Both the position numbers and the translations under genes were made by a program. From contig QAOA01002180.1 in NCBI GenBank assembly GCA_003255065.1, forward strand, positions 1-64,000: 64,000 nucleotides of DNA, given 5' to 3'. Position 1 is the stretch's first letter, and each line of letters begins with the position of its first letter. Shown here one piece after another: positions 34,753 through 47,610 of this stretch. Below the pieces are notes generated by a model. It was not told where the DNA came from. It saw only the letters and a program-made list of their open reading frames with translations, and ran no database searches. This DNA is from Cercis canadensis (lineage: Eukaryota > Streptophyta > Magnoliopsida > Fabales > Fabaceae).

Positions 34753-35119
34753 TTTTTAAATTCATATATGTTCCCTCCATTACATTAAATTTATGGATCT
34801 GACCCGTGTATATACCATGTAGACCAAAACAAACACACTACTAAGTCTTGTATTGTAGGTTTTATGTAACTAGTCTCTAATCCAGCACAATGTGCAGACA
34901 AGACGGTTAAAAAAATATTATAATTAAATAGAGAAGCAAGTCAATTTTAATATATAAATGTGAAACTTTTCATATGCATTTATGTAATAAAATGATTGAA
35001 ACTAAATCAAGTAGAACAAAATGAAAAGAACTAATTCACAATTACCAGAGCCCACCAATTATCCAAAAACACAACAATTGTTTTCTCTTCATGTTTCTAC
35101 AAAGAAAAACAAAGACCTA

Positions 35120-37250
35120 TGTTGCAACATCCTTTTTGGGAGCGCGACGACGCGAGGTGACGAAAATGATAAGTGTAAAATTGTAAATTTGTAAAGCTTT
35201 TTAATTAAAAAAAATGATTGAAGAAAACTAATAGAGTCGCCACCAATCAATTTAAGGCATGATTAGATGCCTATAAAAAAAAAAGTTATGGTCGATGTTA
35301 TCAGAGTTTGGGTAAGAGAGTTGGTTATGTATAGGGAAGGTGTTAGCACCCCACGATGCCCGTTCTGGTGAACGGTTACCAATTTAATTTTATGTCATCT
35401 AAAAAATTGTTGAATGGAATTGGTAATTAAAATAGATTAATGTGTTAATAAGTCCTATCAGTACCTCTGGAAAAACCTAAAAAGATGCCTCAAGATTATT
35501 TGATAGAGACAGTGATTGTCATTACAATCCTCTCCCAATTTATTCTGTCATAGACGATTTTTTAACAATTTCACTAATTAAATGATAACTAAATACATGA
35601 AATACAATTTATTATGTATTCAAGAAATGAGTTCGAGATCCCTGGTAAAAGATTTTTATCAGAGATCTTTCTTTAAGTTCACCAGTACATCTGGAAAAGT
35701 GACACTCCTCACCTCCGGAATGTCAAGGAATCGTTGTCATCACAACTATGCGTAATTATTCCCTCGTCGGTAATCTTATTCCAACATGAACAGAAATGAT
35801 AATATAATAAGATAAAATGCAACATAAAATGTCAAAAATATAGTAATTAAAAGAATTAAAGTAATATTGGGAATTTCATTGGTCACTCCAGTACCTCTGG
35901 CATAACCAATAAATTATCCCTCACCTCAGGAAAATTAAGAAAGATTGTCAACACAATTCTTTCCTAACTTAATCCGTTGTCGGGTTTTGATTTTATTTAC
36001 AAACAAAGTTACCATTTTAACAAAATAAATAAAATAATAATAAAGTAACAAATTAGTGGGCTAAGCAGTAAACTAATAATAACTACAAAAAAGAAAAAAA
36101 AATACTTATTCAAATTACTAAAGTCCAAACTCATCAATAACAACTAAAACATTAAGAAATTATAGAGCAAATTAAGCAAATCAGCCCACTTTGTGGGCCC
36201 AGTCCAATAATGACAAAGGGATAAAAAAACAAAAAAATAATAATAACTAAAAGAAAGTAAGAAAAAGGCATGGCCTGCTGACACTTAAGTGAAAACAAAT
36301 AAAAAAGTAAAAACAAAAAAGGAAAAAGGATATTAGTGCATTGAAAATTCAAACATGCAAATAGGAAAAGGAAAAAAGAAAGAAACAAGAACAGAGAACG
36401 GGGAGCAGCGATGGAAGAGAAACAAGAAGCAGAGGGTGGAGATAATACAGAAATCTCATGGACTCAACTCTATTTCTCAACAATCAGTGACAAAGGTAAG
36501 AAATTTTACTCTCTATTTCTCTAAATTTCTTTATACCTCTCTCTAAAATTCTATTCCTCTCTCTCTAAAAAAATTAGGAATTTGGGGCGGGGCTTGATTT
36601 TTTTTCTATGGTGGTGTCTCTGTTTGGTGATGTTTTTCTCTCTAAATTGGATGCTAGTGGGAATGGGGTGGAGTCACTGCCATTGACGGTGCCACCTCTT
36701 TGTTGCCTGAAAACAAAAATGGAAAAATAGCAAATGATTTTCCCTTTTTATTTAAATACGTGAGAAGAAATTAGCATAAAAAAGAATGATGAGATGGTGT
36801 TAAATACCTAGACTGATAAAATTTTTGGAGTTTCTCTTCTGTGTTACCTCTGGTTGCTATTTTGTGTCCTCTTTTTTGCTTCAAAAATTGGTTCTCCTTC
36901 CTCTCGTCCGTCCATTAGACTCCATTTTGTGAGGCTTTTATAGCCGAAACTTTGTGCAAGTTGCACTGATAACTTTCCTGTTTCCTATTTTCAGGCTGCA
37001 AAAGGCATGGTGGAGGAGTGATCGGACTGGGGAATAGCATTTCACATAACTAGGGTTGCTGCCTTGCATGTTGCCTTAAAGAGCCTTTATGTGTATTTTT
37101 TTTTATATATATATTATTTATTTTTAATAATAATAATTTTTTGTATTTTTGTATTCTTTAAGTTATTATTATTGTAAGTATTTCAAACATTTTATTTTTT
37201 TTTTGTATTTATTCTTTATAAGTTAACCAGGACAAAATTGGGTATCAACA
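35120..37250. mobile_element. Solo LTR, 2.1 kb, with target duplication
   Basis: Starts TGTTGCAACATCC and ends GGTATCAACA (TGTTG...CAACA). Flanked by the exact 5-base duplication ACCTA (35115-35119 and 37251-37255). It contains GAGTCGCCACCAAT and GGGAAGGTGTTAGCACCCC, also found in the element at 38602. No coding region, so it is the recombination remnant of a full LTR element. Family not determined; long LTRs of this sort occur in several plant lineages. Frames inside (36152-36546) are AT-rich noise. Confidence 0.85.
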
Positions 37251-37255
37251 ACCTA

Positions 37256-38340
37256 TATATGGAGTTTTACAAACATTAAAGAGAAAGAGAGGGGATAGTG
37301 TGTTTTTCACCGGTTTCCATGCCAAGGGAGAGATGGAGATTTATAAGACACTAATTTGAGAACTTTAGAAAAAATTTGTTTGTCCTGATTTTTTCAAGAA
37401 TTTTCCATGCATAAGGATTTTTCAATGGTATATGAGAAAAATTAGGAATTGAGTATTCTTATTTTTCCCCATTTCCCTGAAGCAATTAGGTTTGTGCCTA
37501 AAGTTAATATAAATAACGAATAATAGTCTTATAGGTCTAAAATTGATGTTACAATATTAACTTTTTTAGATAATTACTTACCTCTCTCTATTTTGAAAAT
37601 ATATAATAAAACCAGTTAAGTAACACTCATTAAGAATATTTAGGCAATTTGATAGAAATAATGCATTTGGACAAACTATTTACATAAATAAGACACATTT
37701 GAAACTATTTATGTAAAATGGGCATTTTTTAATTTTTCTATTAATTTCTCAATCAAAGTTAAACACATTTTTGCGTGTCTAAAACATGTATGAACTAAAC
37801 ACGCTTTTGGATTAAAAGCAACATGCTTTTACCAAATCAATTACGCTTTTCCCAAAATAATCATGCTTTTGCCAAGAAAAATTATCATGATTTGGCAAAA
37901 TGGGGATCGTGCTTTAGAACATTGGAGAACACGCTTCAAGGCTTTGGGACATGCTTTAGGGCTTTAGGGAACACGCTTTAGGGAAAAACGTGTTCAAAGC
38001 CATCATTTCTATATTTTTGGTCTACCATTTTAACTTCTTGATATCATTGCAAATCTCAACAAAAGGGAAACCATTTCACGGGCCATACCCACTTGCCTTT
38101 ACCAAAAATTAGCCACAATAACAAGATGCCCACTCAATTTACGGTGCATGGCCAAATTGCACCCCTTACTTTACCCCATCATATTATTATTTATCATTGC
38201 AACAATAAGTGTAAATTAAATTTATTCTTATAATTAGAATAATTTTGAAAATGTAAAAAGTTTCATTAAACAAATTATTAATTCAAATGTGATTAAATAT
38301 ATTTATGAAAATGTTTAAATAATTTCCACATAATTTGATT
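37256..38340. other. Spacer with degenerate CACGCTTT repeats
   Basis: AT-rich spacer. Between about 37760 and 37995 the words ACGCTTT, ATGCTTT and CGTGTT recur around ten times at irregular spacing. No frame with a known domain. The left LTR of the following copia element is not found here. Confidence 0.5.
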
Positions 38341-38601
38341 TTAAATAGAATTACAAGTCAAGTTCCATTGAGGAATAATGGATCAACTCACAAATGAGAA
38401 ACCTACTACTATTACTGATTTAAGCAGTGAGGAAGATGAGTTATACTATAAAGCAAAAGAGAAGTCTAACAAATTAAGTCTTATGTTAATGCAGATGACT
38501 ACTGCAAACAACATCAAGTATAGCATTCCACAAATATAAAGTGCGACTAAATATTTGAGGATTGTGGAAGAACGTTTTCGATTTGCAAATAAGTCACTTA
38601 T

Positions 38602-41600
38602 TGTCACAACGTACTCGAAAGTTGCCGTGACGCGGATGTTGGACTTTTAAAAAAGGGATTTTAGTTTTTTCGAGAAAACTTGGAGTCGCCACCAATTGTA
38701 TTTAGAAAATGAGGAACAATTGACAAAACCCTAAATAAAAACAGTATGCGTACCAGATTTATGCGTCGGGAAGGTGTTAGGCACCCCCACAGCATTCGTC
38801 TAAAGACGGTTACCCTAAATTGGTTATATAAAGATAAGACAAGATGTCACCAAAATATGTCATTTATTCATTCTTGAAATAAGTGTTACATTCACTACTC
38901 AATGGCAGAAAATAAACATGAAATGCATGAATTCTAACGGATTCAAAATCTTTCCACCCGTTCTTCACATATTATTCTCATCGGGGTGATGCTTTTCTTT
39001 GTCTGAGTAAGATAAAATAGACCCATCCCATATAGAACCGAGTCAGTCTTATCGTTCCATGATAGACAAAGGGCCTATGTATTTAATTAAACCCTAACAA
39101 TAATCCCTGAATATTATGCATGATGATACAACCAATTGAGGTAGGGTACATAATTGGCAAATGCAATCAAAATAAATAAGAGCTCTCCAAACCTCCGAAT
39201 TGCCTTAATGTTTTGCTAGGGGCCCATGAATTGTGGTTTCCTTTCACATGGAACACACATTAGATTACTCAAAATAAGAAATTAAAGGTTACATATGCAT
39301 AAGCAAGTGAGCAGCTATAACACATCACAATAAATGAGAAGAAAAACTAAGGAACATGTTAACTTATAGTGAAAAGACATACAATACTAAAGCACAGGTG
39401 GTAGCCATTAAGAGTCAAAATAAAATCATGAAAATAGCATGAAAACTAGGACAACATCATTTAGTTAAATAGGGCAGTCAACATACACTCTTAATTAACA
39501 TGTAATTCCTAAGCCAAACATCAAGTGAAAAATCAAGAATTATCAAGAGTAAAACAAATCAAAGTCAAAACAGTGATAAAACAAATTAAGGATCATAGCA
39601 TGAAAATGGTTCCTAGAAAGAAGCAATCACAACAACTAAACATAAGGCATAATCAAGAAAGACAAAACAACAAAGATTGAAAACAGAACATAAAACAGGG
39701 GAAACATGTAAAGACAATTGGTAATGCATGTCAACGAGATTTGACCCCTAAATTTTACAAGAAATATAAAAAAGTATTAAGGTTCTAAAGAATGAAAAAT
39801 CATAAAAACATGAGCTCCCTTACTCAAGTTATTGCCCAAAAACCGAACACTGTCAGAATCAACTAATAATTCTACAGTGTAGAAAAAATAGCCATTTTAA
39901 AATTAAAACTGGGAGAAAATACGACAACAAAAAAGTATGAAATTTATACTTTACAAGATATGCATCTCAGGGTTCTAAAAAAACAAAAACCATGCAATTT
40001 GGAATTGTAAAACTCAAGTTATGGTCAAAAGACCAAACATTACAGTGTTGGACTGACAAGTCCGAAAATGACCATTTAAAAATCAAATTTGATAATCACT
40101 ATCCCAAATGGCCAATTTGAATTCATGCATGACAAAAGTCAAAAATTAAAACCCAAATAAGACCCAAAACCAAAAATGGAGACAAAGGGTAAACAATATA
40201 TAAAATGATAAATCAAATAAAATCAACACAAATGAAAGGCTTCAAGGGGGAATTTTTGTAAATCAAATTGAATCAACAAGAAAAAGAGTCTAAGTGAAAT
40301 GAGATTCATGGAATCAAAATGAAATGGAGGCATTCAAGAGGGAAACTAAGAAAAGTATGCACTTCACATGGATTCAAAGAAAGACCAACAAGAAAATGGC
40401 AAGAAATCAAGAGAGGAATGAAAGTTACCTAGTGTTCTTCAAGAAAACTCATCTTCCTTGCTCAAAAGTGTAGAACCCAACTCCAAAAAGCTCACTCTTG
40501 ATTTCATGTTTTTCTCCCTAAAAATGTAAAGAACACTCAAGAACACTTTAAGAACACTCAACTTTTCTCTTAATTTTCCTCTATTTGATCTATTCTTTTC
40601 AAGTTCTCTCTCTTATTTTTGTTTTCACCTTGATAGCATATTATGTGAGAGGTTCTCTCTATTTTTCTTCTTATGCAATCAGCCCTCTCAACTTAGTGAG
40701 CACATTGGGGGTAGTTTGGTCTTTTCTTACCCTTTTTGCACATTCCTTCCACTTTTTTTATAGCCTTGCCATGTAAAAAATCTAATAATTCTTCCCCAAA
40801 ATCCCCTAGCCAAATTACACACTTCTGCTCCTTCAATTTGTATTTTTATTTCATGCAAAAATAAGGTAAAGAAGCTCTTATTAGCAATTTTCCCAAAATT
40901 GTCTTACACAAGCAACTTCCATGAAGCTTCCTTAAGACTATATCTTTTCACTTATGCTTGAAAATATTCCTTAAACCCTGGCTAGCCTCCTTTCATATTT
41001 CTAATCATATTAATCTCATTTTTGCTAAAATAAAACAAGAAACCCTAAAAAGGAGCCTCTTGGCACTTTCTTTAGCACTTGCAAGGCACATGTAACATCC
41101 CTTCTTTTGATATTTTGCCAAAACCCTAATGAAATCCTTCTCCCTTAGCTTGGCCAAAAATTACCTCCAAAATTCCTACAAGGTTATTTTATTTTTGATT
41201 AAAAATAAAAACCATAAAACCCTAATGGGTCAAATTAGGTCAAAGTGAGCTCAAATGGCTCAACCTTAGACTTAAGTTAGTCCAATTTGACCTAAACAAA
41301 ATCTCAAACATATTAAATAGTCCAACAATCATTTTTTATTTATTTGGACAAAAACATTTGAAAAACAAAAATTAAGTTGGCCCAAAGGCTTTTGAACTAG
41401 GGTTTTTGTAAAACAGGCCAAGCCTAAAACATAGATTTTGACCCAAAATCACTAAAAGCCTATAAAATTATATTCTTTATGTCCAAACAAAGTCTTTAAA
41501 GAAAATCAAATGGCCCGAGAGGTCCCAAACTCAAATTTAAAGAAAACGGGCCAAAAGGTCTCTTAACTTAGGTTAAAATTAAGTGGGATAATGCCCAAAG

Positions 41601-41755
41601 ACCAAAACTTTGATCCAAAAGTTAAAGGCGACCTTAAAGACCTCAAAATCATATTTCCTACTTCAAAACATAAATATCAAATTTTAAATAAAAAATAATT
41701 AAAAATATTGTTTTGAAAAACGTATAACACCCCCGGACAAAATATAGTGTCTACA
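38602..41755. mobile_element. Non-coding LTR-like element inserted in copia gag
   Basis: 3154 bases starting TGTCACAACG and ending AGTGTCTACA. Flanks CTTAT and CTTAC match at 4 of 5 positions, fitting a 5-base target duplication. It contains GGAGTCGCCACCAAT and GGGAAGGTGTTAGGCACCCCC near its start, and GGACAAAAT near its end, both also in the solo LTR at 35120. So the two are relatives, though diverged. The copia gag reading resumes right after it. Either a very long solo LTR or a non-coding derivative element. Confidence 0.75.
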
Positions 41756-43861
41756 CTTACTAGTAAATTAATGGCAGAACTCACGACCATGAAGTTTTAT
41801 GGGTCATGGAGTATGCAAAAACATACCATTGAGATGACTAATATAGCAACAAGATTAAAAACATTGGGAATAACTTTGGATGACTCTTTCCTAGTTCAAT
41901 TTATTCTAAATTCATTGCCTTATGAATATGGTGCCTTTGAAATAAATTACAATTTCATTAATGATAAGTGGAATATAAATGAATTGACTAGTAGGCTTAT
42001 TTAGGAGGAAACTAGGCTGAAGACTCAAGGAAGTCATTCTGTTAATGTAGTAACTCATGAAGCTGGTAAAGTACTAAAGGTCAAGCCTAAGAAATTTAAG
42101 AAAAAGAAAAGGCATGCTAAAGTTCCTCAAGATGTAAAGAATGAACAAAAGCCATAAATGTGTTACTTTTGCAAGAAGGAATGATACTATCAGAAAGATT
42201 ACCCGAAGCGCAAGGCTTGGTTTGAAAAGAAAGGTATATTTAATACTTTTGTATGTTTCGAATCAAACTTAATTGAAGTTTCTAATAATACTTGGTGGCT
42301 TGATTCTGGTGCTACTACTTATGTATGCAATATGATGCAGGGATTCCTTACAATCCAAACCAAAAGCCACATTGAAAATTTCCTTAGATGGGGAATCGAA
42401 TCAAAGTTCCAATTGAAGACATAGGGTCTTATCGTCTGGTCTTAGATACTGGGTATCATTTGGACCTATTACAGACTCTTCATGTACCTTCAATTTCTCA
42501 GAACCTTGTTTCTCTATCAAAGTTGAATGTTTCTAGTTTTAATGTTAAGTTTGGAAATGGTTGTTTTAGTTTATATAAGAATTTTAGACTTGTTTGATTT
42601 GGTGTTCTTTCTGATTATTTATATAAGTTGAAACTTTATAATAATGTTGAAGAATCCTTACTTACAATGCATCATAATATTGGAATTAAGCATAGTATGC
42701 TTAATGAAAGTTTTGCTTACTTGTGGCATAAACGTTTGGGTCATGTATCCGAAGAAAGAATAGAGAGATTAGTTAATAATGAGATTCTTCTGAATCTGAA
42801 TTTTACTTATATTGGCTTATGTGTAGATTGCATTAAGGGAAAGCAAACTAGACATAATAAGAAATGAGCCACAAGAAGCATCCAACTTCTTGAAATAATA
42901 CACACTGGTATATGTGGACCTTTTGATGCTCCATATTTTGGTGGAGAAAATTATTTTACCATTTTTATTGATGCTTTTTCACATTATGGGTATGTCTATT
43001 TGCTTAAAGAAAAATCTCAAGCACTAGATGCTATTGAGTTATATATAAATAAGGATGAAAGACAATTTGACAAAAAGGTAAAAATTGTAAGATTTGATAA
43101 AGGTGGTGAGTACTATGGGAAATATGATTAAAAACATGATTAGCAATTCCTCGAAAGGCATGTCATATGTGCACACTATATTATGCCATACACACCACAA
43201 CAAAATGGTGTGGCAGAAAGGCGTAATCGAACTCTAATGGATATGGTTAAAAACATGATTAGCAATTCATCATTACCCAAATTATTATGGAGAGTAAAAC
43301 CTCATTTTCGTCCCTCACTATGTTGGGCATTCTCAATTTAGTCCCCCAATGCAATGTGTTCTTAATTTAGTCCCTCACATATGAAATTTCACTTCAATCA
43401 AATCCCTTTGTCTAACTTCCGCTAACTTGATTGACGGAAATATTGATGTGGCTGTTAAAGAGTGATATGGCACTATGAAATGTCATGCTGAACATCCCAG
43501 TGGACACACCACTTAGGTGCTCCCCAAAACAACGCCGTTTTGGGTCTTAAGAGAAGCAACCCTTCCTTCTCCACTTCTTCCTTTTCTTTTTCTCTTTCTC
43601 TCTCCCTTTTCTTCTTCTTCTTCTCTCTCTCTTTCATTCACATTCATCTCAAGAGACACACCAGTATATAGCAGTGAGAAGTAAGTCACACCAGCATGAC
43701 AAGCCATGCATCAAACAAAATAAAAAAATAAAGAAAATCCTGCACTAAAACAACATGCGTTGCTGACGCATATGCATCAATGTCTGCAACCGCTTTCCAA
43801 ACATGTTCATAAGCTACTATTTCTACATGGATAAAGGGGCAAAAGGGTAAACTTAAGCACC

Positions 43862-43990
43862 CTAGCTATTCTTCCAAGGAAGAAGAACACCAACAACTAC
43901 TATAGCTACTATTAGCAAAAGTATAGTGATGGCAATGCACATCCATTTTCGAGAACTCTTCTGGTATTTCTTAGCAGTTTGAAGTGCAGT
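43862..43990 (-). pseudogene. Captured syntaxin C-terminal (tail-anchor) exon
   Basis: Minus-strand translation reads [20 protein letters not shown], then [22 protein letters not shown] and a stop. This is the end of the Qa-SNARE helix, the juxtamembrane SRKWMC segment and the single C-terminal membrane anchor seen in plasma-membrane syntaxins of the SYP13 type. Only this last exon is present; the Habc and most of the SNARE helix are missing, so it cannot act as a SNARE. The sequence to the left (43640-43860) may be the captured 3' untranslated region. The frame is intact, so capture may be fairly recent, or the piece is just short. Confidence 0.8.
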
Positions 43991-44026
43991 TCTCTCTCTT
44001 TCTCTTTTTTCTCATTCTCTCTCCTT

Positions 44027-44700
44027 GGGACCCGCCTGAAACACAGGGTAACTAAAAGAATCCCTGGCCACAAAGCTCCATCCCGACTTGCCCTTATCAG
44101 ATACATCGTAGCAACCCGATCCAACCACCTCTCAGGGCGGAACTCCGCCCAATCTGGACCCTACAAGTTCTCCAGCCTCCCCATCATGTACACATGGTAT
44201 GTCACCCTCATCCCCTTTTTCACAGCTGTTCCATCCAGCAAAACGTCGTTGTCTGCAACCTCTTTTGTATCCAATGGCACAGGCGGGTACAGCCTCATGC
44301 TCTCACTTAACACAACATGAGTATAAATCATATCCTTAACTTCATCGTAAACAGGAGCTTCCAATTTTTCTTCGATCTCCTTCAGAACCTCCTTCTCCAC
44401 TCATGGGTTCTTCGAGAGCAGCAAGAAAAACCATGTTAGCGTTGCCGATGTTAAGTCCTTACTTGCCACTATGAAACTTATGACTATGTCGGCGACGAAG
44501 TCCTCGTCGAAGTGGCCGGAACTCAATAACCGTGAAAGCATATCCGCTGATTCAAGCGAAGCCTTCCCTTGGAGCTCACGTTTCTTTTCTCTGACTATGT
44601 TCTTAGCGAATTCTCGCACTTCTGAGATTGCAACTCGTAGCTGCTTTTCAAATCCCATGTTTAATTTCTTCTAGATTTTCCAGATTATGGATAGTGGCTT
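44027..44700 (-). pseudogene. Captured cytochrome P450 fragment, CYP94-type
   Basis: About 220 codons from the C-terminal half of a plant P450 of the CYP94 fatty-acid (including jasmonate-conjugate) omega-hydroxylase type. Visible parts: REFAKNIVREKKRELQG, I-helix DEDFVADIVISFIVASKDLTS (the usual A-G-x-D-T-T is altered to ASKDLTS), K-helix SESMRLYPPVP with the ExxR motif, GRLENL, and GPDWAEFRPERWL. In another frame comes FSYPVFQAGP, where it stops just before the heme-binding Cys loop. Stops and frame changes break it into at least three frames. It lacks the heme ligand and membrane anchor and cannot be an enzyme. No intron is visible in it; CYP94 genes are generally intronless. Confidence 0.87.
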
Positions 44701-47610
44701 ACGGAACGATGAAACAAGAAGAGAAAGAGAGAGAGAGAAGAAAACAGGGAGAGAGAAAGAGAAAAAGAAATAGAAGAAGTGGAGAGGGAAGGGTTACTTC
44801 TCTTAAGACCCAAAACAGCGTCGTTTTGGGGAGCACCTAAGTGATGTGTCCACTTGAATGTCCAGCATAGCATTTAATAGTGCTACATCACTCTTTAACA
44901 GCCACATCAACATTTCTATCAATCAAGTTAGTGGAAGTTAGACAGAGGGATTTGATTGAAGCGAAATTTCATAAGTGATGGACTAAATTGAGAACACCCA
45001 ATATAGTGAGGGACGAAAATGGGGTTTTACTCTTATTATGGATGTATGCACTAAAAACTACTATGTATTTATTAAATAGGATTCCTAGTAAGGTTGTCCC
45101 TAAAACTCTTTTTGAGTTGTGAACAAAAGGGAAACCTAGCTTGAGGCACCTGCATGTTTGGGGTTGCCCTAAAGAAGTAAGGGTATACAATCCACATGAA
45201 AGGGAATTAGACTCTTGAACGGTTAGTGGTTACTTTCTTGGTTACCCATAGAAATCTAAAGGGTATATATTTTATTGTCCTAACCACAGTCCAAGAATTG
45301 TAGAAACTGGTAATGCAAAATTTCTTGAGAATAGTAAAGTTAGTGGGAGTGTTGAACAACAAATTGTGGAAGTAAAGGAAGTTAAGGTAAATGTTCCTTA
45401 ACCTATTAGTTTTCCTTCATCCATAGTTGTTCAAGATGATGTTCTAGTAGTTGAAGAACGTTTTAACAACATTGAAAATAATTTGAATAAAGAAGCACCC
45501 ATTGAGGATGCTAACTTACAAAGATATTATGCAAATGAGTCATAAGAAATACCATTAAAAAGATCTTAAAGAGTAAAGAGATCTGCGATTCTGAATGATT
45601 ATATGACTTATTTGCAAGAAGCAGATTTTGACATGGGAATTAATAAAGATCCAGTTTCATTTTCACAAGCCCTAGAATGCTCTAAGTTTATTAAATGGAT
45701 TGATGCCATAAAAGAAGAGTTAAAATCCATGGAACAAAATAAAGTCTAGGATATTGTTGATTTGCCAGAAGGTTCTACTTGAGTCTGCTATAAGTGGGTC
45801 TTCAAGACCAAGTGTGACTCAATTGGCAATATCGAATGATATAAAGCTAGACTTGTTGCCAAATGGTATACACAAGAATATGGCATTGATTATAAGGAAA
45901 CATTTTCTCCTGTCTCAAAGAAAGACTCATTATGTATCGTTATGGCTTTGGTGGCTCATTTTGATTTGGAGTTACACCAAATGGATGTGGAAATAGTCTT
46001 TCTTAATGGAGATCTTGAAGAAGAAGTTTATATGGACCAACATGAAGGTTTCCCAATTGAAGGAAAAGGTCATATGGTGTGTAAATTTAAGAAGTCAATA
46101 TATGGATTAAAACAAGCTTCTCGGTAATGATATATTAAGTTCAATGATACCATTACTTCTTTTGGTTTTGAAGGAACTATTGTTGATCATTGTATATACT
46201 GAAAGGTCAGTGGGCGTAAAGTTATATTTTTAGTCCTATGTGTTGATGATATCTTGCTTGCTACTAATGGTTTGGGTATATTGTGTGAGATTAAGGATTA
46301 TCTCTCAAAGAATTTTGAAATGAAAGATATGGGAGAGGCATCTTATGTGATAGGAATTGAAATATTTCTTGATAAATCACAAGGAATATTAGGATTGTCT
46401 CAAAAAACCTATATTAAGAAAATTCTAGAGATATTTAATATGCAGAATTGTTCTGCTGGAAGGGTTCAAATTCAAAAAGGAAACAAACTTAGTCTAATGC
46501 AATGTCCAAAGAATGATATAGAACGAAAACAAATGCAATAAATTCCATATGCTTCTCTTGTGGGAAGTGTGATATATGTGCAAACTTGCACTAGGCCGAA
46601 TATCAGTTTTGCAATTGGAATGTTAGGCAAATATCAAAGTAATCTTGGAATTGATCATTGGAAAGTTGAAAAGAAAGTATTAAGGTATCTGCAAGGAACA
46701 AAGAACTACATGCTCATGTATAAAAGGTCTAATCATTTAGAAGTGATTGGATACTCAAATTTAGATCATGGTGGTTGCAACGATAGTAGAATGTCCACAT
46801 TTTGGTATTTATTCCTTCTTGTAGAAGGAGTAATATCATGAAAAAGTGCTAAAGACTCTATTATTGCTCCATCAACTATAGAAGTAGAATTTATGACATG
46901 TTATGAAGCCACAATTCATGCATTATGGCTGCAGAACTTTATTTCAGGACTTGGGGTTGTCGACATCGTTGTCTAGCTGCTGAAAATTTGGCACTTTGAC
47001 CCCAATAATGCACTTGAAGAAGTTTTTTACGAAAATAGTGTACATTGAAACTTATATACCGAAATAATGTAGTTTTATTTAATTGAAAAAAAAAAAGTGT
47101 ATTGGACGGCGCGGGCCCCACCAGACACGCTGTGGGCCCTGTGGCACGTCCCAAAGGAAGGAGCTAGTGCTCGGTTGGCGCATTAGGTTTTGTCCGGTCC
47201 TCTCTTGCGTGTGCTTCAGCCGGTTGCTTGTGCCAGTCAACTGTCAGTTGACCATGCAGCATGCTTTACCCAGTGGCGACAAGTGGCAGCTTCTCATTCC
47301 GCTAACTGTAGGTCCAATGACAGCATAACACGTGGCAGCAGAGTTGGACCAATTTTCTTCCTTTCTTCCCTCTCCCTTCGAACTTGTTCTCCCATTTTTC
47401 CCTCGTTGGTCACTCTCCTCCCTCCTTATTCTTTGTTTCTTCCTCATCTTCTTCAACTACTAAGAAAGTTTGTGTTACTTTACTTAATTATTTTTGTTGT
47501 TCTTCTTGTTCTTAGGCACCTATCCAAGTTTCTTCCTCTTCTTCATTGGTCCCTACTCTCTGTTTTGTTTAGTTTTTTTTATCTAGATTGTAAGATATTT
47601 TTTTGGCAAT

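Larger units (their letters stand above)
43292..45032 (-). mobile_element. Pack-MULE carrying pieces of two host genes
   Basis: 1741-base element with inverted ends over about 330 bases, starting GAGTAAAACC and ending with the inverse. The exact 10-base target duplication TTATTATGGA lies at 43282-43291 and 45033-45042, in the integrase region of the copia fossil. The interior encodes, on the minus strand, a cytochrome P450 fragment followed by a syntaxin C-terminal fragment, and no transposase. Long terminal inverted repeats, the 10-base duplication and captured host exons define a Pack-MULE. Purine/pyrimidine-rich subterminal tracts lie at 43555-43640 and 44710-44790. Confidence 0.93.

Noticed and set aside
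36152-36546. Open frames within the solo LTR
   Set aside because: Low-complexity AT-rich translations on both strands, inside an LTR defined by its ends and target duplication.
43979-44840. Plus-strand frames over the P450 fragment (43979-44320, 44471-44674, 44628-44840)
   Set aside because: They are antisense shadows of the captured P450 and of purine-rich subterminal repeats.
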